Below, one piece after another: positions 17,385 to 27,600 of a DNA stretch of 45,456 nucleotides. The notes beneath the pieces were generated by a model. That model saw only the letters and a list, made by a program, of their open reading frames with translations. It searched no databases and had not been told where the DNA came from. This stretch comes from Nocardia sp. (GTDB lineage: Bacteria; Actinomycetota; Actinomycetes; Mycobacteriales; Mycobacteriaceae): positions 1 through 45,456 of the forward strand of contig JACIXH010000013.1 in NCBI GenBank assembly GCA_014360565.1. The letters run 5' to 3'. Made by a program: the position numbers and the translations under genes. How positions within the stretch are numbered: position 1 is the first letter of the stretch; each line of letters starts with the position of its first letter.

Positions 17385-18404
17385 TCAGATGCCCATGCCC
17401 TCTGCGAGCAGCGGCCACGAGTCGTGCAGCGCCTGCTCCCAGTACGGCCAGTAGTGGGTGCCCATCGGGGTGAACTGGTAGGTCGCCGGGATACCCAGCG
17501 AGTCCAGCTTGGCCTTCAGGTTCTGGCTGCAAGCGTTGGTCGCGGCTTCGATGCCGATACCGAGACCGAGGTTGACCACGCCCATCGGGCCGGGCGCGCC
17601 GTTGAGGTAGTAGGCGACGTCGGCGTTGGTCGGCATGCCGCTACCGCTGGAGATGTAGAGGTTGGTGCCGCGCAGCTTCTCGGCGTTGATCACCGGGTCG
17701 TTCTCGACCCAGGCCGGATCGTTGTCCGGGCCGTACATGTTGACGGTCTTGCCGCCCGCCCAGGTCTCGGTCGAGAACTTGACGGCCTGCTTGCCCATCG
17801 GGTCGGCGATCTGCGCGCAGCCACTGTAGGCGGCGACGGACTTGAACAGTCCGGGCTCGGCCTCGGCGAGCTGCAGCACCGAGGTGCCGGAGGTGGACAG
17901 CCCGGCCAGCGCGTTGCGGCCGGTGGAGTTCAGGGCGCTGTCGAGCAGCGGCGGGAGCTCCTGGGTGAAGAAGGTGGTCCACTTGTTCAGACCCAGCTTG
18001 GGATCTTCCTGCTTCCAGTCGGTGTAGTAGCTGCCGCGGCCACCGATCGGCTGGATCACATTGACCTGCTTGTCGGCGAGGAAGCTCAGCGCCTGGGTCT
18101 GTGCGGCCCAGCTCGCGGTGCCTTCACCGCCGTCGAGGCCGTTGAGCATGAAGAAGTTGGGGGCAGGCTCGGCCTCGTTGACGGGGCGCTGCACCTCGAT
18201 CGTGATGTCCTTCTTCATCGCGGCCGAGTAGACCTTCATGTGCCACACGCGGCCGTCCTTGACGATGGACGACACGGCAGAGGGCTTCTCGGGTGCGGCG
18301 GATGCGGCGCCACCGGCGACGACGGCTGCCACCGACAATGCGGCGGTCAGAGCCACGGCGGTGGTGCGCAGCGCGGCCACGGTACGTAGTGCAGAGAGCT
18401 TCAT
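17385..18404 (-). CDS. Antigen 85-type secreted mycolyltransferase
   Basis: Transfers mycolic acids between trehalose and the arabinogalactan/trehalose pool in the cell envelope; marks the host as a mycolic-acid producer. 339 residues. A long signal peptide ends near residue 37 (ASA-AP). The alpha/beta-hydrolase domain carries FMLNGLDGGEGTASW, nucleophile motif GLSTSG (Ser170), a Glu in the FSTETW region and the C-terminal catalytic His in GTHYWPYWEQAL. The substrate-binding WEND-like piece appears as AWVENDPV. Transcribed alone towards the bidirectional terminator. Confidence 0.92.
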   Translation of the reverse strand: MKLSALRTVAALRTTAVALTAALSVAAVVAGGAASAAPEKPSAVSSIVKDGRVWHMKVYSAAMKKDITIEVQRPVNEAEPAPNFFMLNGLDGGEGTASWAAQTQALSFLADKQVNVIQPIGGRGSYYTDWKQEDPKLGLNKWTTFFTQELPPLLDSALNSTGRNALAGLSTSGTSVLQLAEAEPGLFKSVAAYSGCAQIADPMGKQAVKFSTETWAGGKTVNMYGPDNDPAWVENDPVINAEKLRGTNLYISSGSGMPTNADVAYYLNGAPGPMGVVNLGLGIGIEAATNACSQNLKAKLDSLGIPATYQFTPMGTHYWPYWEQALHDSWPLLAEGMGI

Positions 18405-18521
18405 CGAACAGTCGGTTCCAGTCCACGCGCCCTGTCGGGCACGTCATCGCAGTGCTTCCCCTGGTCGCCGAGAGCATATGCGCTCGAGCGTCGCGGGGCT
18501 GTCAGATCCTCCGACACTCTA

Positions 18522-18538
18522 TGTCCTCTCACAGGACA
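18522..18538. repeat. Short inverted repeat downstream of xdhC
   Basis: TGTCCT-CTCAC-AGGACA, 6-bp arms and 5-base loop, in the 190-bp gap between the XdhC stop and the mycolyltransferase start. It could be a weak terminator for the XdhC operon or an operator for the mycolyltransferase promoter; the rest of the gap shows nothing clear. Confidence 0.35.
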
Positions 18539-18595
18539 GAATCGTTACCGGTTCACTTATCGGTGGCGGAAAGGCCGACGTATTCAGCCGCAATG

Positions 18596-19615
18596 TCAGA
18601 TAGCCATGCCGACAGCGGCCGCGGAGCCGTAATCGCGGTGGGCGGCCAGGCGCAGGCCCGCGCGGGAGGCAAGGAAATCGGCGGTGATGAATACGGCCGT
18701 TTCGGCGGGGGTGCGCGGGCCCGATTCCAGGCCCGCGGGCACGTGCACACGGGCCAGGGTCGGCTCGTCGAAACCGCCCGCGCGAAGGTCGTCGAGGCGA
18801 CGAGCCTGGTCGGCGGGCGTGCCGAGGGCAGCCAGGTATCCGAGCTCGGGTAGTCGTAAGGCGACGGTGAGCAGCGGAATCTCGAAACGCGGCTCATTGG
18901 CCAACACGACGATCGCGGTGCTGTTGTCGATCTCGCCGGCGGCGGCGAGGGTGTTGAGGTAGCGGTGCGGCCAGTCGACGACCACTTCGGCGCCGGGGAA
19001 CGAGGCCGGGTCGGCGAACTCGGGGCGCGAGTCGCAAATGCTCACCCGGTAGCCGATCATCCGCGCCTGCGCGACCAGGGTGGCCGCATAGGCATTGGCG
19101 CCGAAGATGATCAGTCGCGGCGGCGGGCAGTAGGAGGCGACGAACAGATCGGACTCGGGCAGCGCGACCAGTTCGGTGGCGTGCTTGCGGTCGGTCACCA
19201 GATGCTGGCCGATTACGTCGGGGTCCTGATTCCACACCACGGTGAACACGGTGACCCGGCGATGGGCCTGAATGTCGGCGGCGATAGAGGGAAATTCGGG
19301 AAAGTCGCGGCAGGAGAACGGCTCTACGAAAATGTCGACCAGCGTGCCGTCGTCGGCGCTCGATTCCATTCCGGTGAGCATGCTGTAGCGACGCAGCTGC
19401 CGAACACCGGTGCGGCCCGCTTCCAACGCGGACTCGTAGACGGTCTCTTCGAGCCTGCCGGAGGCGATCGATCCGAAGACGCCACCGTTGGGTGTGACGA
19501 GCATCGAGGAGCCGATCGGCAGGGAGTTGGTGCCGATGGTGCGGACCACGGTGGCGAGGCCGCCCGTACGGCCCGAATGCCACACTCGCAGAAGGTCATC
19601 GACGATATCGCGCAT
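18596..19615 (-). CDS. xdhC: XdhC/CoxI-family molybdenum cofactor maturation protein
   Basis: Delivers sulfurated molybdenum cofactor to xanthine dehydrogenase apoenzyme in the cytoplasm. 339 residues. The N-terminal XdhC/CoxI domain has the pattern TGGLATVVRTIGTNSLPIGSSM and GVFGSIASGRLEE. The C-terminal Rossmann-like XdhC domain has PPPRLIIFGANAYAATLVAQA, ICDSRPEFADPASFP and IVVLANEPRFEIPLL. In the first motif the usual Cys is replaced in part by Ser (GSIASGRLEE where many members have Gly-x-x-Ser-Gly-Gly-C). It is 15 bases after the MobA-like gene and divergent from the xanthine/urate operon, the expected partner. Confidence 0.9.
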   Translation of the reverse strand: MRDIVDDLLRVWHSGRTGGLATVVRTIGTNSLPIGSSMLVTPNGGVFGSIASGRLEETVYESALEAGRTGVRQLRRYSMLTGMESSADDGTLVDIFVEPFSCRDFPEFPSIAADIQAHRRVTVFTVVWNQDPDVIGQHLVTDRKHATELVALPESDLFVASYCPPPRLIIFGANAYAATLVAQARMIGYRVSICDSRPEFADPASFPGAEVVVDWPHRYLNTLAAAGEIDNSTAIVVLANEPRFEIPLLTVALRLPELGYLAALGTPADQARRLDDLRAGGFDEPTLARVHVPAGLESGPRTPAETAVFITADFLASRAGLRLAAHRDYGSAAAVGMAI

Positions 19616-19630
19616 ATCTCACAACTCCGA

Positions 19631-20296
19631 TCACCGTGCGCCGACCTCCGGGAAATCGCGATCGGTCCCTGTCGCCAAGCCGTCGCACGTGACGCACACC
19701 ATATCCTGTCGACCGTCCAAATAGGAACCGGCTCCGGCATCACCTGCGGCTACCTCTGAAATGGCTTCCCAGTGCTTGTTCTCGATCACAACGGGGTGCC
19801 CAGGTGTGTCGTGAAACACAGCACGCGCAAGTCCGCTCTCGCTCGACCGTGCCGCGGCGAGCACTCTGGCGACGACATCGGCCCCGATATCGGGGATATC
19901 GACGGGCAGAAATGCCACGTACCGGCTGCCGATCTCGGCGGCGGCGCGCAGGCTCGCCCGCACGGTGGCGGACAGGCCGGTCGCCCAGTCGGCGACCCAC
20001 CGCCACTCGGTGCCCGCGGGTAGTCCGAGGGCTGCCGGATCGGGCCCGGTCGCGCCGAGCGCGACGATCACCCGATCGCAGCCACCGTCGCGCAGAGCGG
20101 CTACCGCCGAGCGCAACCAGGCGCCGTTCTCGGCGAGTGCCTTGGGTTTGCCGTATCGCGTCCCAGCACCCGCCGCGAGGACGATGCCTGCGCACTCGGA
20201 GTGCGCGGCGTGGCGGTCGATCGGGGGCATGTGCGCGAAGGTAGTGGCGTTATGTTGCCGGTCGATTACGGCAGGGGAGCGCAGCGACGACGACAC
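19631..20296 (-). CDS. MobA/MocA-like nucleotidyltransferase
   Basis: Molybdenum-cofactor nucleotidyltransferase-like protein, probably cytidylating or otherwise tailoring cofactor for the neighbouring xanthine dehydrogenase. 221 residues from ATG 20296, or 199 from ATG 20230, which starts closer to the domain. The nucleotide-binding signature GIVLAAGAGTRYGKPKAL is intact, followed by the FLPVDIPDIGADVV metal-binding Asp region and GHPVVIENKHWEAI. First gene of the minus-strand pair with XdhC; shares a short divergent promoter region with uraD. Confidence 0.85.
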   Translation of the reverse strand: MSSSLRSPAVIDRQHNATTFAHMPPIDRHAAHSECAGIVLAAGAGTRYGKPKALAENGAWLRSAVAALRDGGCDRVIVALGATGPDPAALGLPAGTEWRWVADWATGLSATVRASLRAAAEIGSRYVAFLPVDIPDIGADVVARVLAAARSSESGLARAVFHDTPGHPVVIENKHWEAISEVAAGDAGAGSYLDGRQDMVCVTCDGLATGTDRDFPEVGAR

Positions 20297-20356
20297 GCCG
20301 ACGTGATGGATTGCACAACGGTGGCGGCAAGACGGGGATCGCGCGATGCTGGATCG

Positions 20357-20848
20357 ATGACGAGCGAAGGGTTGAGCCTCGCGGGTTTCAACCGTCTACC
20401 TGCGGCGACGGCCGAAGCGGCCTTGCTCGGCTGTTGCCGCGCGCCACGCTGGGCCCGGGCGATCGCGGCCGCACGCCCCTATGTCAGCACGCGCTCACTG
20501 CTGGCCGCGGCCGACGCGGCGTCGGCCGCGCTCGACGACGCCGAGATCGACGAGGCGCTGGCCGGTCACCCGCGCATCGGCGACCGGCCGGCCTCGCCGG
20601 CGTCGGCGCGCGAACAAGCCGGGGTCGCGGGCGATGACGTGCGCGCGGCGCTGGCCGAGGGCAATCGCGCTTACGAGGCGAAATTCGGGCATATCTACCT
20701 GGTCTGCGCGGCAGGCCGCAGCGGCGAGGAATTGCTCGCGGTGTTGCGAGCGCGACTCGACAACGATCCGTCTACCGAAAGGCAGGTCATGCGAACAGAA
20801 TTGGCGAAGATCAATCGATTGCGCTTGGCAGGGCTGGTGGTGGCATGA
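20357..20848 (+). CDS. uraD: 2-oxo-4-hydroxy-4-carboxy-5-ureidoimidazoline decarboxylase
   Basis: Third step of urate breakdown: converts OHCU to S-allantoin. 163 residues from ATG 20357. The conserved FNRLPAATAEAALLGCC opening, catalytic histidine motif GHPRIGDR, EQAGV, NRAYEAKFGHIYLVCAAGRSGEELL and the closing ELAKINRLRLAGLV match OHCU decarboxylases. The stop overlaps the uraH start by four bases (ATGA). First gene of the plus-strand purine degradation operon. Confidence 0.93.
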   Translation: MTSEGLSLAGFNRLPAATAEAALLGCCRAPRWARAIAAARPYVSTRSLLAAADAASAALDDAEIDEALAGHPRIGDRPASPASAREQAGVAGDDVRAALAEGNRAYEAKFGHIYLVCAAGRSGEELLAVLRARLDNDPSTERQVMRTELAKINRLRLAGLVVA

Positions 20849-21162
20849 CGAGCTTGAGTACCCACGTCCTCGATGCCGTGCGCGGGACGCCCGCCGCGGG
20901 TGTCGCCGTGTGGCTCGTCCGGGGTGAGCAGCGGCTCACCGAGGCGCTCACCGACGCCGACGGTCGGGTGAAAGAGCTCGCGGCAGGGCTGAATCCGGGT
21001 GACTACCAGTTGTTCTTCGATACCGGCAGCTACTTCGCGGCGCACGGCACGCAGACCTTCTATCCGGAAGTCTGCATCGCGTTCACGGTGGGTGAGCAGC
21101 CGAATCTGCATGTGCCGCTGCTGCTGTCGCCGTTCGCGTATTCCACCTACCGAGGGAGCTGA
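20845..21162 (+). CDS. uraH: 5-hydroxyisourate hydrolase (transthyretin-like)
   Basis: Second step of urate breakdown: opens 5-hydroxyisourate to OHCU. 105 residues, usual size. STHVLDAVRGTPAAG with His7 at the N-terminus, and the diagnostic C-terminal tetrapeptide YRGS. Sits between uraD and uricase, so the three consecutive steps of the pathway are side by side. Confidence 0.96.
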   Translation: MTSLSTHVLDAVRGTPAAGVAVWLVRGEQRLTEALTDADGRVKELAAGLNPGDYQLFFDTGSYFAAHGTQTFYPEVCIAFTVGEQPNLHVPLLLSPFAYSTYRGS

Positions 21163-21163
21163 G

Positions 21164-22069
21164 ATGGCGCTGAGCGGCCCGATCGTGTTGACCGACCACC
21201 GATACGGCAAATCCGAGAATCGGATTGTGCGTTTCTACAAAGCGAACGCGCGCCACGAGATTCGCGATGTGAACGTTTCGACGTCGCTGCGCGGCGATTT
21301 CGGCGCGGCCTACACCGAGGGCGATCAGAGTCATGTCCTGCCCACCGACACCCAGAAACACACTGCGTTCGTCTACGCGAAGAAACCCGGCCTCGACACC
21401 ATCGAGGAGTACGCGCTCGCGCTGGCGAAGCATTTCGTCGATACGGTCGAGCCGGTGTCGAGTGCGCGCATCGACGTGGACTCCTATGGCTGGCAGCGGG
21501 TCTCGATCGACGGCGCCGAACACGATCACACCTGGGTGCGCCAGGGCTCGGAGGTGCGCACGGCGGCGGTGACCGTGGCAGGCGAGGGCGCCCTGCAGCG
21601 GCGGTGGGTGATCGGTGGGATCGAGGACCTGGTGCTGCTCAAGTCGACCGGGTCGGAGTTCGCCGGTTTCCTCACCGACGAGTACACGACCCTCGCGCCG
21701 ACCCACGATCGGGTACTGGCCAGTGCGCTCGTGGTCGGGTGGCGGTTCGCCGAGACCACCGGATTCGACTGGGACGAGGTGTACGCCGGGATTCGCGCCA
21801 CGCTGCTCGAGCTGTTCGCGACCACGTACTCCAAGGCTTTGCAGCAGACGTTGTACGCGATGGGAGAGGCGGTGCTGCAACGGTTTCCGATGCTCGCGGA
21901 GATCCGGCTCGCGGCGCCGAACAAACATCACTTCGACTACGACCTGGCTCAGTTCGAGATGGAGAACCCGGGCGAGGTGTTCTGGGCAGCCGACCGCCCG
22001 TACGGCTCGATTCACGCGACTTTGGCCCGGACGGACGCGCCCGATGCGGGAACAGCGTGGCAGCCGTGA
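21164..22069 (+). CDS. uox: Urate oxidase (uricase)
   Basis: Cofactor-free oxidase converting urate and oxygen to 5-hydroxyisourate. ATG 21164 follows directly after the uraH stop with GAGGGAG upstream; 301 residues, usual length. Active-site features: YGKSENRIVRF near the start, LPTDTQKHTAF with the catalytic Thr61-Asp62, LLKSTGSEFAGFLTDEYTTL, and EIRLAAPNKHHFDYDL with the conserved Asn-x-His. Its stop overlaps the next start (GTGA). Confidence 0.97.
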   Translation: MALSGPIVLTDHRYGKSENRIVRFYKANARHEIRDVNVSTSLRGDFGAAYTEGDQSHVLPTDTQKHTAFVYAKKPGLDTIEEYALALAKHFVDTVEPVSSARIDVDSYGWQRVSIDGAEHDHTWVRQGSEVRTAAVTVAGEGALQRRWVIGGIEDLVLLKSTGSEFAGFLTDEYTTLAPTHDRVLASALVVGWRFAETTGFDWDEVYAGIRATLLELFATTYSKALQQTLYAMGEAVLQRFPMLAEIRLAAPNKHHFDYDLAQFEMENPGEVFWAADRPYGSIHATLARTDAPDAGTAWQP

Positions 22070-23427
22070 GCGCGCCCGGCCTGCTCATCCACGGGTGCGC
22101 GGTGGTGACCGTCGACGCGACCGGAACCGAATACCGCGACGGCTGGGTTACGGTGCGGGGCAACAAGATCGATGCTGTCGGCGCGGGGCGGCCACCGGAA
22201 TTCGGACCGGAGCTCACGCGGATCGACGGGCGTGGATGCGTGCTCACGCCTGGTCTGGTCAATACTCACCACCACCTGTACCAATGGATCACTCGTGGGC
22301 TGGCCGCCGACAACACGCTGTTCGAGTGGCTGACCATGCTGTATCCGGTGTGGGCGCGGATCGACGAGAAGTCGGTGCGCAGCGCGGCGACCGGCGCGCT
22401 GGTGTCGCTGGCGCGCAGCGGGTGCACGACGTCCTCGGATCACCACTACGTGTTTCCGCGCACCGGCGGTGATCTGCTCGCCGCGGAGATCGGGGCGGCG
22501 GCCGAGGTGGGGCTGCGCTTCCACCCGGCGCGCGGATCGATGGATCTGGGGCAGAGCAAGGGCGGGCTGCCGCCCGACAGCGTGGTGGAGTCGATCGACG
22601 ATATCCTCGCCGCGAGTGCGGCGGCCGTCGAGGACTGGCACGACCCGTCCTTCGACGCGATGGTCCGGATCGCGCTGGCCCCCTGCTCGCCGTTCTCGGT
22701 GACCGCCGACCTCATGCGCGAGTCGGCGGCACTGGCCCGATCCGCCGGGGTGCGGCTGCACACCCACCTCGCCGAAACCCTCGATGAGCAGGACTTCTGC
22801 CAGCAGAGCTTCGGCTGCACGCCTGCCGAATACATGGAACAGCTCGGCTGGCTCGGCGAGGACGTCTGGTACGCCCACGCCGTGCACCTCGACGACCCCG
22901 CGATCGCGTCGATGGCCAGGACCGGAACCGGAGTTGCGCACTGCCCGACGTCCAACGGCCGGTTGGGCGCCGGTATCGCGCGCACCGCCGACCTGATGAT
23001 CGCGGGTGTGCCCGTCGGCCTCGGGGTCGACGGTGCGGCGAGCAACGAGTCGAGTTCGATGATCGAGGAACCGCGCAACGCGCTGCTGTACGCGCGGGCG
23101 GTGGGCGGTCCACGGGCGATGACGGTGCGCTCGGCGCTGGAGCTGGCGACCATGGGCGGCGCGCGGGTGCTCGGTCGCGCCGAGGAGATCGGGTCCATCG
23201 AGCCGGGCAAGCTGGCGGATCTGGCGCTGTGGCGCCTCGATACGCCCGCGCACGCCGGTATCGACGACCCTGTCGTCGCGCTGGTCCTCGGGTCGGCCCC
23301 GCCACTGGCCGCATTGCTGGTGAACGGGCGCGAGGTTGTTCGCGACGATGTGGTGCTCACGGTGGACGAGGCGTCGGTCGGTGCCGATGTGGCCCAGGCG
23401 CAAGCCACCCTGCTGACGGGTGCATGA
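22066..23427 (+). CDS. 8-oxoguanine deaminase (amidohydrolase)
   Basis: Deaminates 8-oxoguanine, giving urate directly, so it feeds the same operon with an oxidised base. GTG 22066 overlaps the uricase stop by four bases and is favoured over GTG 22057; 453 residues. Amidohydrolase metal site TPGLVNTHHHLYQWITRGL, then FHPARGSMDLGQSKGGLPPDS, IALAPCSPFSVT, RLHTHLAET, YAHAVHL, GVAHCPTSNGRL and GLGVDGAASNES, all typical of the 8-oxoguanine deaminase group rather than guanine deaminase. An atrazine chlorohydrolase-like activity is the main alternative and is less likely given the neighbours. Confidence 0.88.
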   Translation: MSAPGLLIHGCAVVTVDATGTEYRDGWVTVRGNKIDAVGAGRPPEFGPELTRIDGRGCVLTPGLVNTHHHLYQWITRGLAADNTLFEWLTMLYPVWARIDEKSVRSAATGALVSLARSGCTTSSDHHYVFPRTGGDLLAAEIGAAAEVGLRFHPARGSMDLGQSKGGLPPDSVVESIDDILAASAAAVEDWHDPSFDAMVRIALAPCSPFSVTADLMRESAALARSAGVRLHTHLAETLDEQDFCQQSFGCTPAEYMEQLGWLGEDVWYAHAVHLDDPAIASMARTGTGVAHCPTSNGRLGAGIARTADLMIAGVPVGLGVDGAASNESSSMIEEPRNALLYARAVGGPRAMTVRSALELATMGGARVLGRAEEIGSIEPGKLADLALWRLDTPAHAGIDDPVVALVLGSAPPLAALLVNGREVVRDDVVLTVDEASVGADVAQAQATLLTGA

Positions 23428-23692
23428 GCTGCCCGAACGCTGAGGTGGTCTCGGGCGGTGTTCGCGCGGCTCGGAGGCGTTGCCCGCCGAGTCGCGCTCG
23501 CCGCGTGATCTCGCGCGCGAGCGGGCTGTCGGCACCCGTGCTCGTCGGTGACGGCGTGCTGAACTGCGGTTTTACTCGCGACGGCGCACACTGGATGGCG
23601 TACACCGGGTTAACCGCACCGCAATCCGGCGCGGGTTTCGTGCAACATCGTGGCAACTCACCACCCCTACTGTGGCTGGTGAGGTAAGCGAG
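23428..23692 (+). promoter_or_regulatory. Gap with likely promoter before xanthine dehydrogenase genes
   Basis: About 265 bases without a recognised gene between the deaminase and the FAD subunit gene. TACTGT (23668-23673) is a -10-like element 19 bases before the proposed GTG. The gap suggests that the xanthine dehydrogenase genes have their own promoter instead of relying only on uraD read-through. Confidence 0.4.
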
Positions 23693-24544
23693 GTGAACGT
23701 GGATCTGGATACCGTTTCCGAGATTGTTCTCGCCCGCGAGCGCGCCGACCTGGCGCAACTGGGTGCGGGCAGCGCGGTGCTGGCGGGCGGCACGTTCCTG
23801 TTTTCCGAACCGCACGATCACCTCGATCGGCTCATCGACATCACCACCTTCGGCTGGACGCCGTTGACGGCATCCGCGCAGGGGCTGGAGATCGCGGCGA
23901 CCTGCACGCTGGCGCAGTTCGCCGGCGCCGGACCGGGCCGCGAACTCGGCACACCGATGCTGCGGCCGCACTGGCCGGGCACGGCGCTGTTCGCCCAGGC
24001 GTGCCGGGCGCTGCTGGCATCACACAAGATCTGGCGCACCGCGACGGTCGGCGGAAATGTGTGTCTGTCACTGCCCGCCGGTGCGGTGCTCGGCGCGCTG
24101 GTCGCCTTGGACGCCACGGCGGTGATCTGGACACGTGGCGGCGGCGAGTGCGCAATCCCCATGCGTGACTTCGTGACCGGGCCGGGTGAGAATCTGTTGG
24201 CTTCGGGCGATATCGTGCGCTCCTTCCTCGTGCCCACGACGAGTATTTCGGCACGCACCAGCTGCCGAAAGATCGCGACGGCCCCGCTCGGTCGGTCCGG
24301 GTCGGTGGTGATGGGCAGGCGCGATGCCGACGAGCGATGCGCGATCACCATCACCGCGGCGACCGTGCGTCCGGTCGTGCTCGACTTCTGCACCGTCCCT
24401 TCGCGTTCCGAGCTGACGGACGCACTGGCTCACCTCGACGCCGACGTGTGGTTCGACGACCCACATGGAGCGCCGGACTGGCGCGAGCACGTCACCGGTC
24501 TGCTGGCCGCCGAGGTAGTCGCCGAACTCGGGGCGGCGTCGTGA
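23693..24544 (+). CDS. Xanthine dehydrogenase FAD-binding subunit
   Basis: FAD-binding subunit of a molybdenum hydroxylase; passes electrons from the iron-sulfur centres to NAD+ or another acceptor. 283 residues from GTG 23693 (RBS-like GGTGAGG eight bases upstream; GTG 23672 and GTG 23699 are alternatives). The two FAD signatures are present: [20 protein letters not shown] and [21 protein letters not shown]. The C-terminal CO-dehydrogenase flavoprotein domain is short. It is encoded apart from the FeS-Mo fusion that follows, unlike the single-chain enzymes in which FAD lies between those parts. Confidence 0.9.
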   Translation: MNVDLDTVSEIVLARERADLAQLGAGSAVLAGGTFLFSEPHDHLDRLIDITTFGWTPLTASAQGLEIAATCTLAQFAGAGPGRELGTPMLRPHWPGTALFAQACRALLASHKIWRTATVGGNVCLSLPAGAVLGALVALDATAVIWTRGGGECAIPMRDFVTGPGENLLASGDIVRSFLVPTTSISARTSCRKIATAPLGRSGSVVMGRRDADERCAITITAATVRPVVLDFCTVPSRSELTDALAHLDADVWFDDPHGAPDWREHVTGLLAAEVVAELGAAS

Positions 24545-24602
24545 GTTCCGGTGGCCGCGTCGTCGCCGACGAGAGCTCGAGCCGGGGATGCGGAGGCGGC
24601 GC

Positions 24603-27600
24603 ATGAGGCTCGATATCGACGGCCGCGCGGTCGAGGTGACCGCGCGGGCCGGCCAGTGCCTGCGCACGCTACTGCGCGAACACGGCGAGCTCGCGGTCAA
24701 GAAGGGCTGTGACTCCGGCGATTGCGGTGCCTGTTCGGTGCTGCTCGACGGTGAACCGGTGCACTCCTGCCTCATCCCGGCCCACCGCGCCGCCGATCGA
24801 GCGGTGACGACGGCCGCAGGGCTCGGGGCCGGGGAGACCCCGAACCCGGTGCAGCGCAGCTTCCTCGAGCACGCTGCCTTCCAGTGCGGTTTCTGCACGG
24901 CCGGAATGGTGGTCACCGCGTCGGGCCTGGCTGCCGCGCGTCCCGACACAACTGTGGACAACTTGGCTGCTCAGGCAGTTACCGACCCCGAGCGTGCCGA
25001 ACTGCTGAAGGGAAATCTGTGCCGCTGCACGGGTTACCGGGCCATCGCCGACGCGGTGGCTGCGCCCTGTGCACCGCTGTGCACAGATACCGGCAAGCGT
25101 CGTTCGCAACGATCCGGCCCTGCGCGCACAGACGAACCACGACATGCGCCGACCGCCTCGCCGCCGCATGTCACCGAGGCGGTGCCCGGATTCGACGATC
25201 GTTCGTCAGCCGCGCGCGGTGCTATCGATGACGCCGCCGAGCGGGCGGCACCACCAGACACCGGACCCCCAGCGTCTGCGCTGCGTAGCGACGATTCCGC
25301 TTCTGCTGCCCGCGACCGACCTGAACGTGTGGAGGCGACGCGATCAGAAGCCGCGGGACCTGCCGTCGAGTCCTATCTGACACACGGCGGCTCGGGCCTA
25401 TCGGCAGGCGAGGCCACCACTGTGTCGGCCGAGGAAGGGCCGGAGGTCGGCGAGTCCGCGGTATCGCTGGCGCGGGCGCGAGTCGGTGGGGTGATGCGGC
25501 GCAAGTATCGGGCGGGGCAGATCGGGGACGGGGTGGGGGCGCCTGCGGGGGCGCGGATCGTTCGGGGCCGGGAGGCGTTCACGATGGACGTGCTGGCGGG
25601 TGCGGGCGAGCGGATGCCGCCGGTCGAACCCTGGCACCTGGCCGTCTTGGCCAGTCCGCACGCGCATGCGCGGATCGTGTCCGTCGACGTAGCCGCCGCG
25701 CGGGCCGTTCCAGGTGTGCGTGCGGTGTTGACGCATGTGGATGGACCGCGAACCGCGTTCTCCACCGCGCGCCATGAATTGCGGGAGGACGATCCGGACG
25801 ACACCTTCGTCCTCGATCGAACCGTTCGCTTCGCGGGGCAGCGGGTGGCGGCGGTGGTGGGCGAGACCCTCGACGCCGCTCGCGCCGGAGTGCGAGCCCT
25901 TCGAGTCGAATACGAGGTGCTGGCTGCGGTATTCGAACCCGAGTCCGCCTTGGCGGACGAGGCGCCGAAGCTGCATGCCGACAAGCCGGACTCGGCGCGG
26001 ATCGCCGATGCCGGGCGCAATCTCGTTGCCGAGATCCACGGCGGTGTCGGTGATTTCGACGCCGGTATCGCACGGGCCGCGAAAGTGGTGAGCGGGGTGT
26101 GGAATTCGCCCCGGGTGCAGCATGTTCACCTGGAGACCCACGGCGGAATCGGCTGGCTCGACGACGCGGGCAGGCTCGTCGTCCGATCGAGCAGCCAGGT
26201 GCCGTTCCTGGTGCGCGACGAACTCTGCCACGTGTTCGGACTGGACCGAGATCGCGTGCGAGTGTTCGCGACTCGTGTCGGCGGCGGGTTCGGGGCCAAG
26301 CAGGAGATGCTGGCCGAGGACCTGATCGCCTTGGCCGTGCTGCGCACCGGACACCCCGTGCAATACGAGTTCACCCGAACCGACGAATTCACCAGCGCCA
26401 CTTGCCGTCACCCGATGCGGGTCGCGGTCACCGCGGCCGCCGACGCGGCGGGCCTGCTCACCGCGCTCTCGGTGGACGTGCTCGCCGACGCGGGCGCCTA
26501 CGGCAACCACAGCGCGGGCGTGATGTTTCATTCCGTCGGCGAATCCGTTGCCGTGTACCGCTGCCCGAACAAGCGCGTCGACGCACAAGCGGTGTACACC
26601 AACAACGTTCCCTCGGGCGCGTTCCGCGGCTACGGGCTGGGCCAGGTGATCTTCGGCGTCGAATCCGCGATCGACGAACTGGCCCGCGAGCTCGGTATCG
26701 ACCCCTTCGAATTCCGCCGCCGCAATGTGGTGCTCCCGGGCGACCGGTTCACCGGCGCGGACATCGACGAGTCGGATCTGACCTTCGGCAGCTACGGCCT
26801 CGACCAGTGCCTCGACACCGCACAGCGGGCGCTGCGCCGCGGCAACGGTGTCGCCGCTCCGGGCCTGGACTGGCGCGTGGGTGTGGGAATGGCGGTGGCG
26901 ATGATCGCGACCGTGCCCCCGCGCGGGCACCATGCCGATGCCACGGCGAGCCTGCTTGCCGACGGCCGCTACGAGATCGGCGTCGGCACCGCGGAATTCG
27001 GCAACGGCACCACCACAGTGCACGCCCAGCTCGCGGCGACGGCACTGGCCACCGTCGCCGAGCGGATCGTGATCCGTCAGTCCGACACCGACGTCGTCGG
27101 CCACGACACCGGCGCGTTCGGCTCTACCGGCATCATGGTGGCGGGCAAAGCCTGCTACGCGGCCGCGCTCGAACTCCACGCGATGCTGCTGGCCAGGGCG
27201 GCGAAAGTGAGCGGTCACCCCGAACGCGACTGTCTGCTCGAACCGGGCGGCGTGCGCTGCGGCGACGAGCTGATCACCGCGGCCCAACTGCTCGCCGACG
27301 GCGCGCTCATCGCCCACGGCACCCACGCGGGCACGCCACGCTCGGTGAGTTTCAATGTCCACGCCTTCCGGGTGGCGGTCCAGCCCTCGACCGGTGTGGT
27401 GCGGATTCTGCAATCGGTCCAGGTCGCCGACGCGGGCACGGTGATCAACCCGGTGCAACTGCGCGGGCAGATCGAAGGCGGGGTCGCCCAGGCGCTCGGG
27501 ACTGCGCTCTACGAGGACATGCGGTCCGACAAGGGCGTGGTCACCACCAGGACGTTGCGTCACTATCACATCCCGCAGTTCGCGGATCTGCCCCGCACCG

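Noticed and set aside
22012..23535. 507-codon frame antisense to the deaminase
   Set aside because: Same reason: mirror of a strongly biased gene, low-complexity product.
25398..27569. 723-codon open frame antisense to xanthine dehydrogenase
   Set aside because: Product is a His/Arg/Gly/Val-rich composition typical of the opposite strand of GC-rich genes, with no family pattern; the plus-strand gene has clear motifs throughout.
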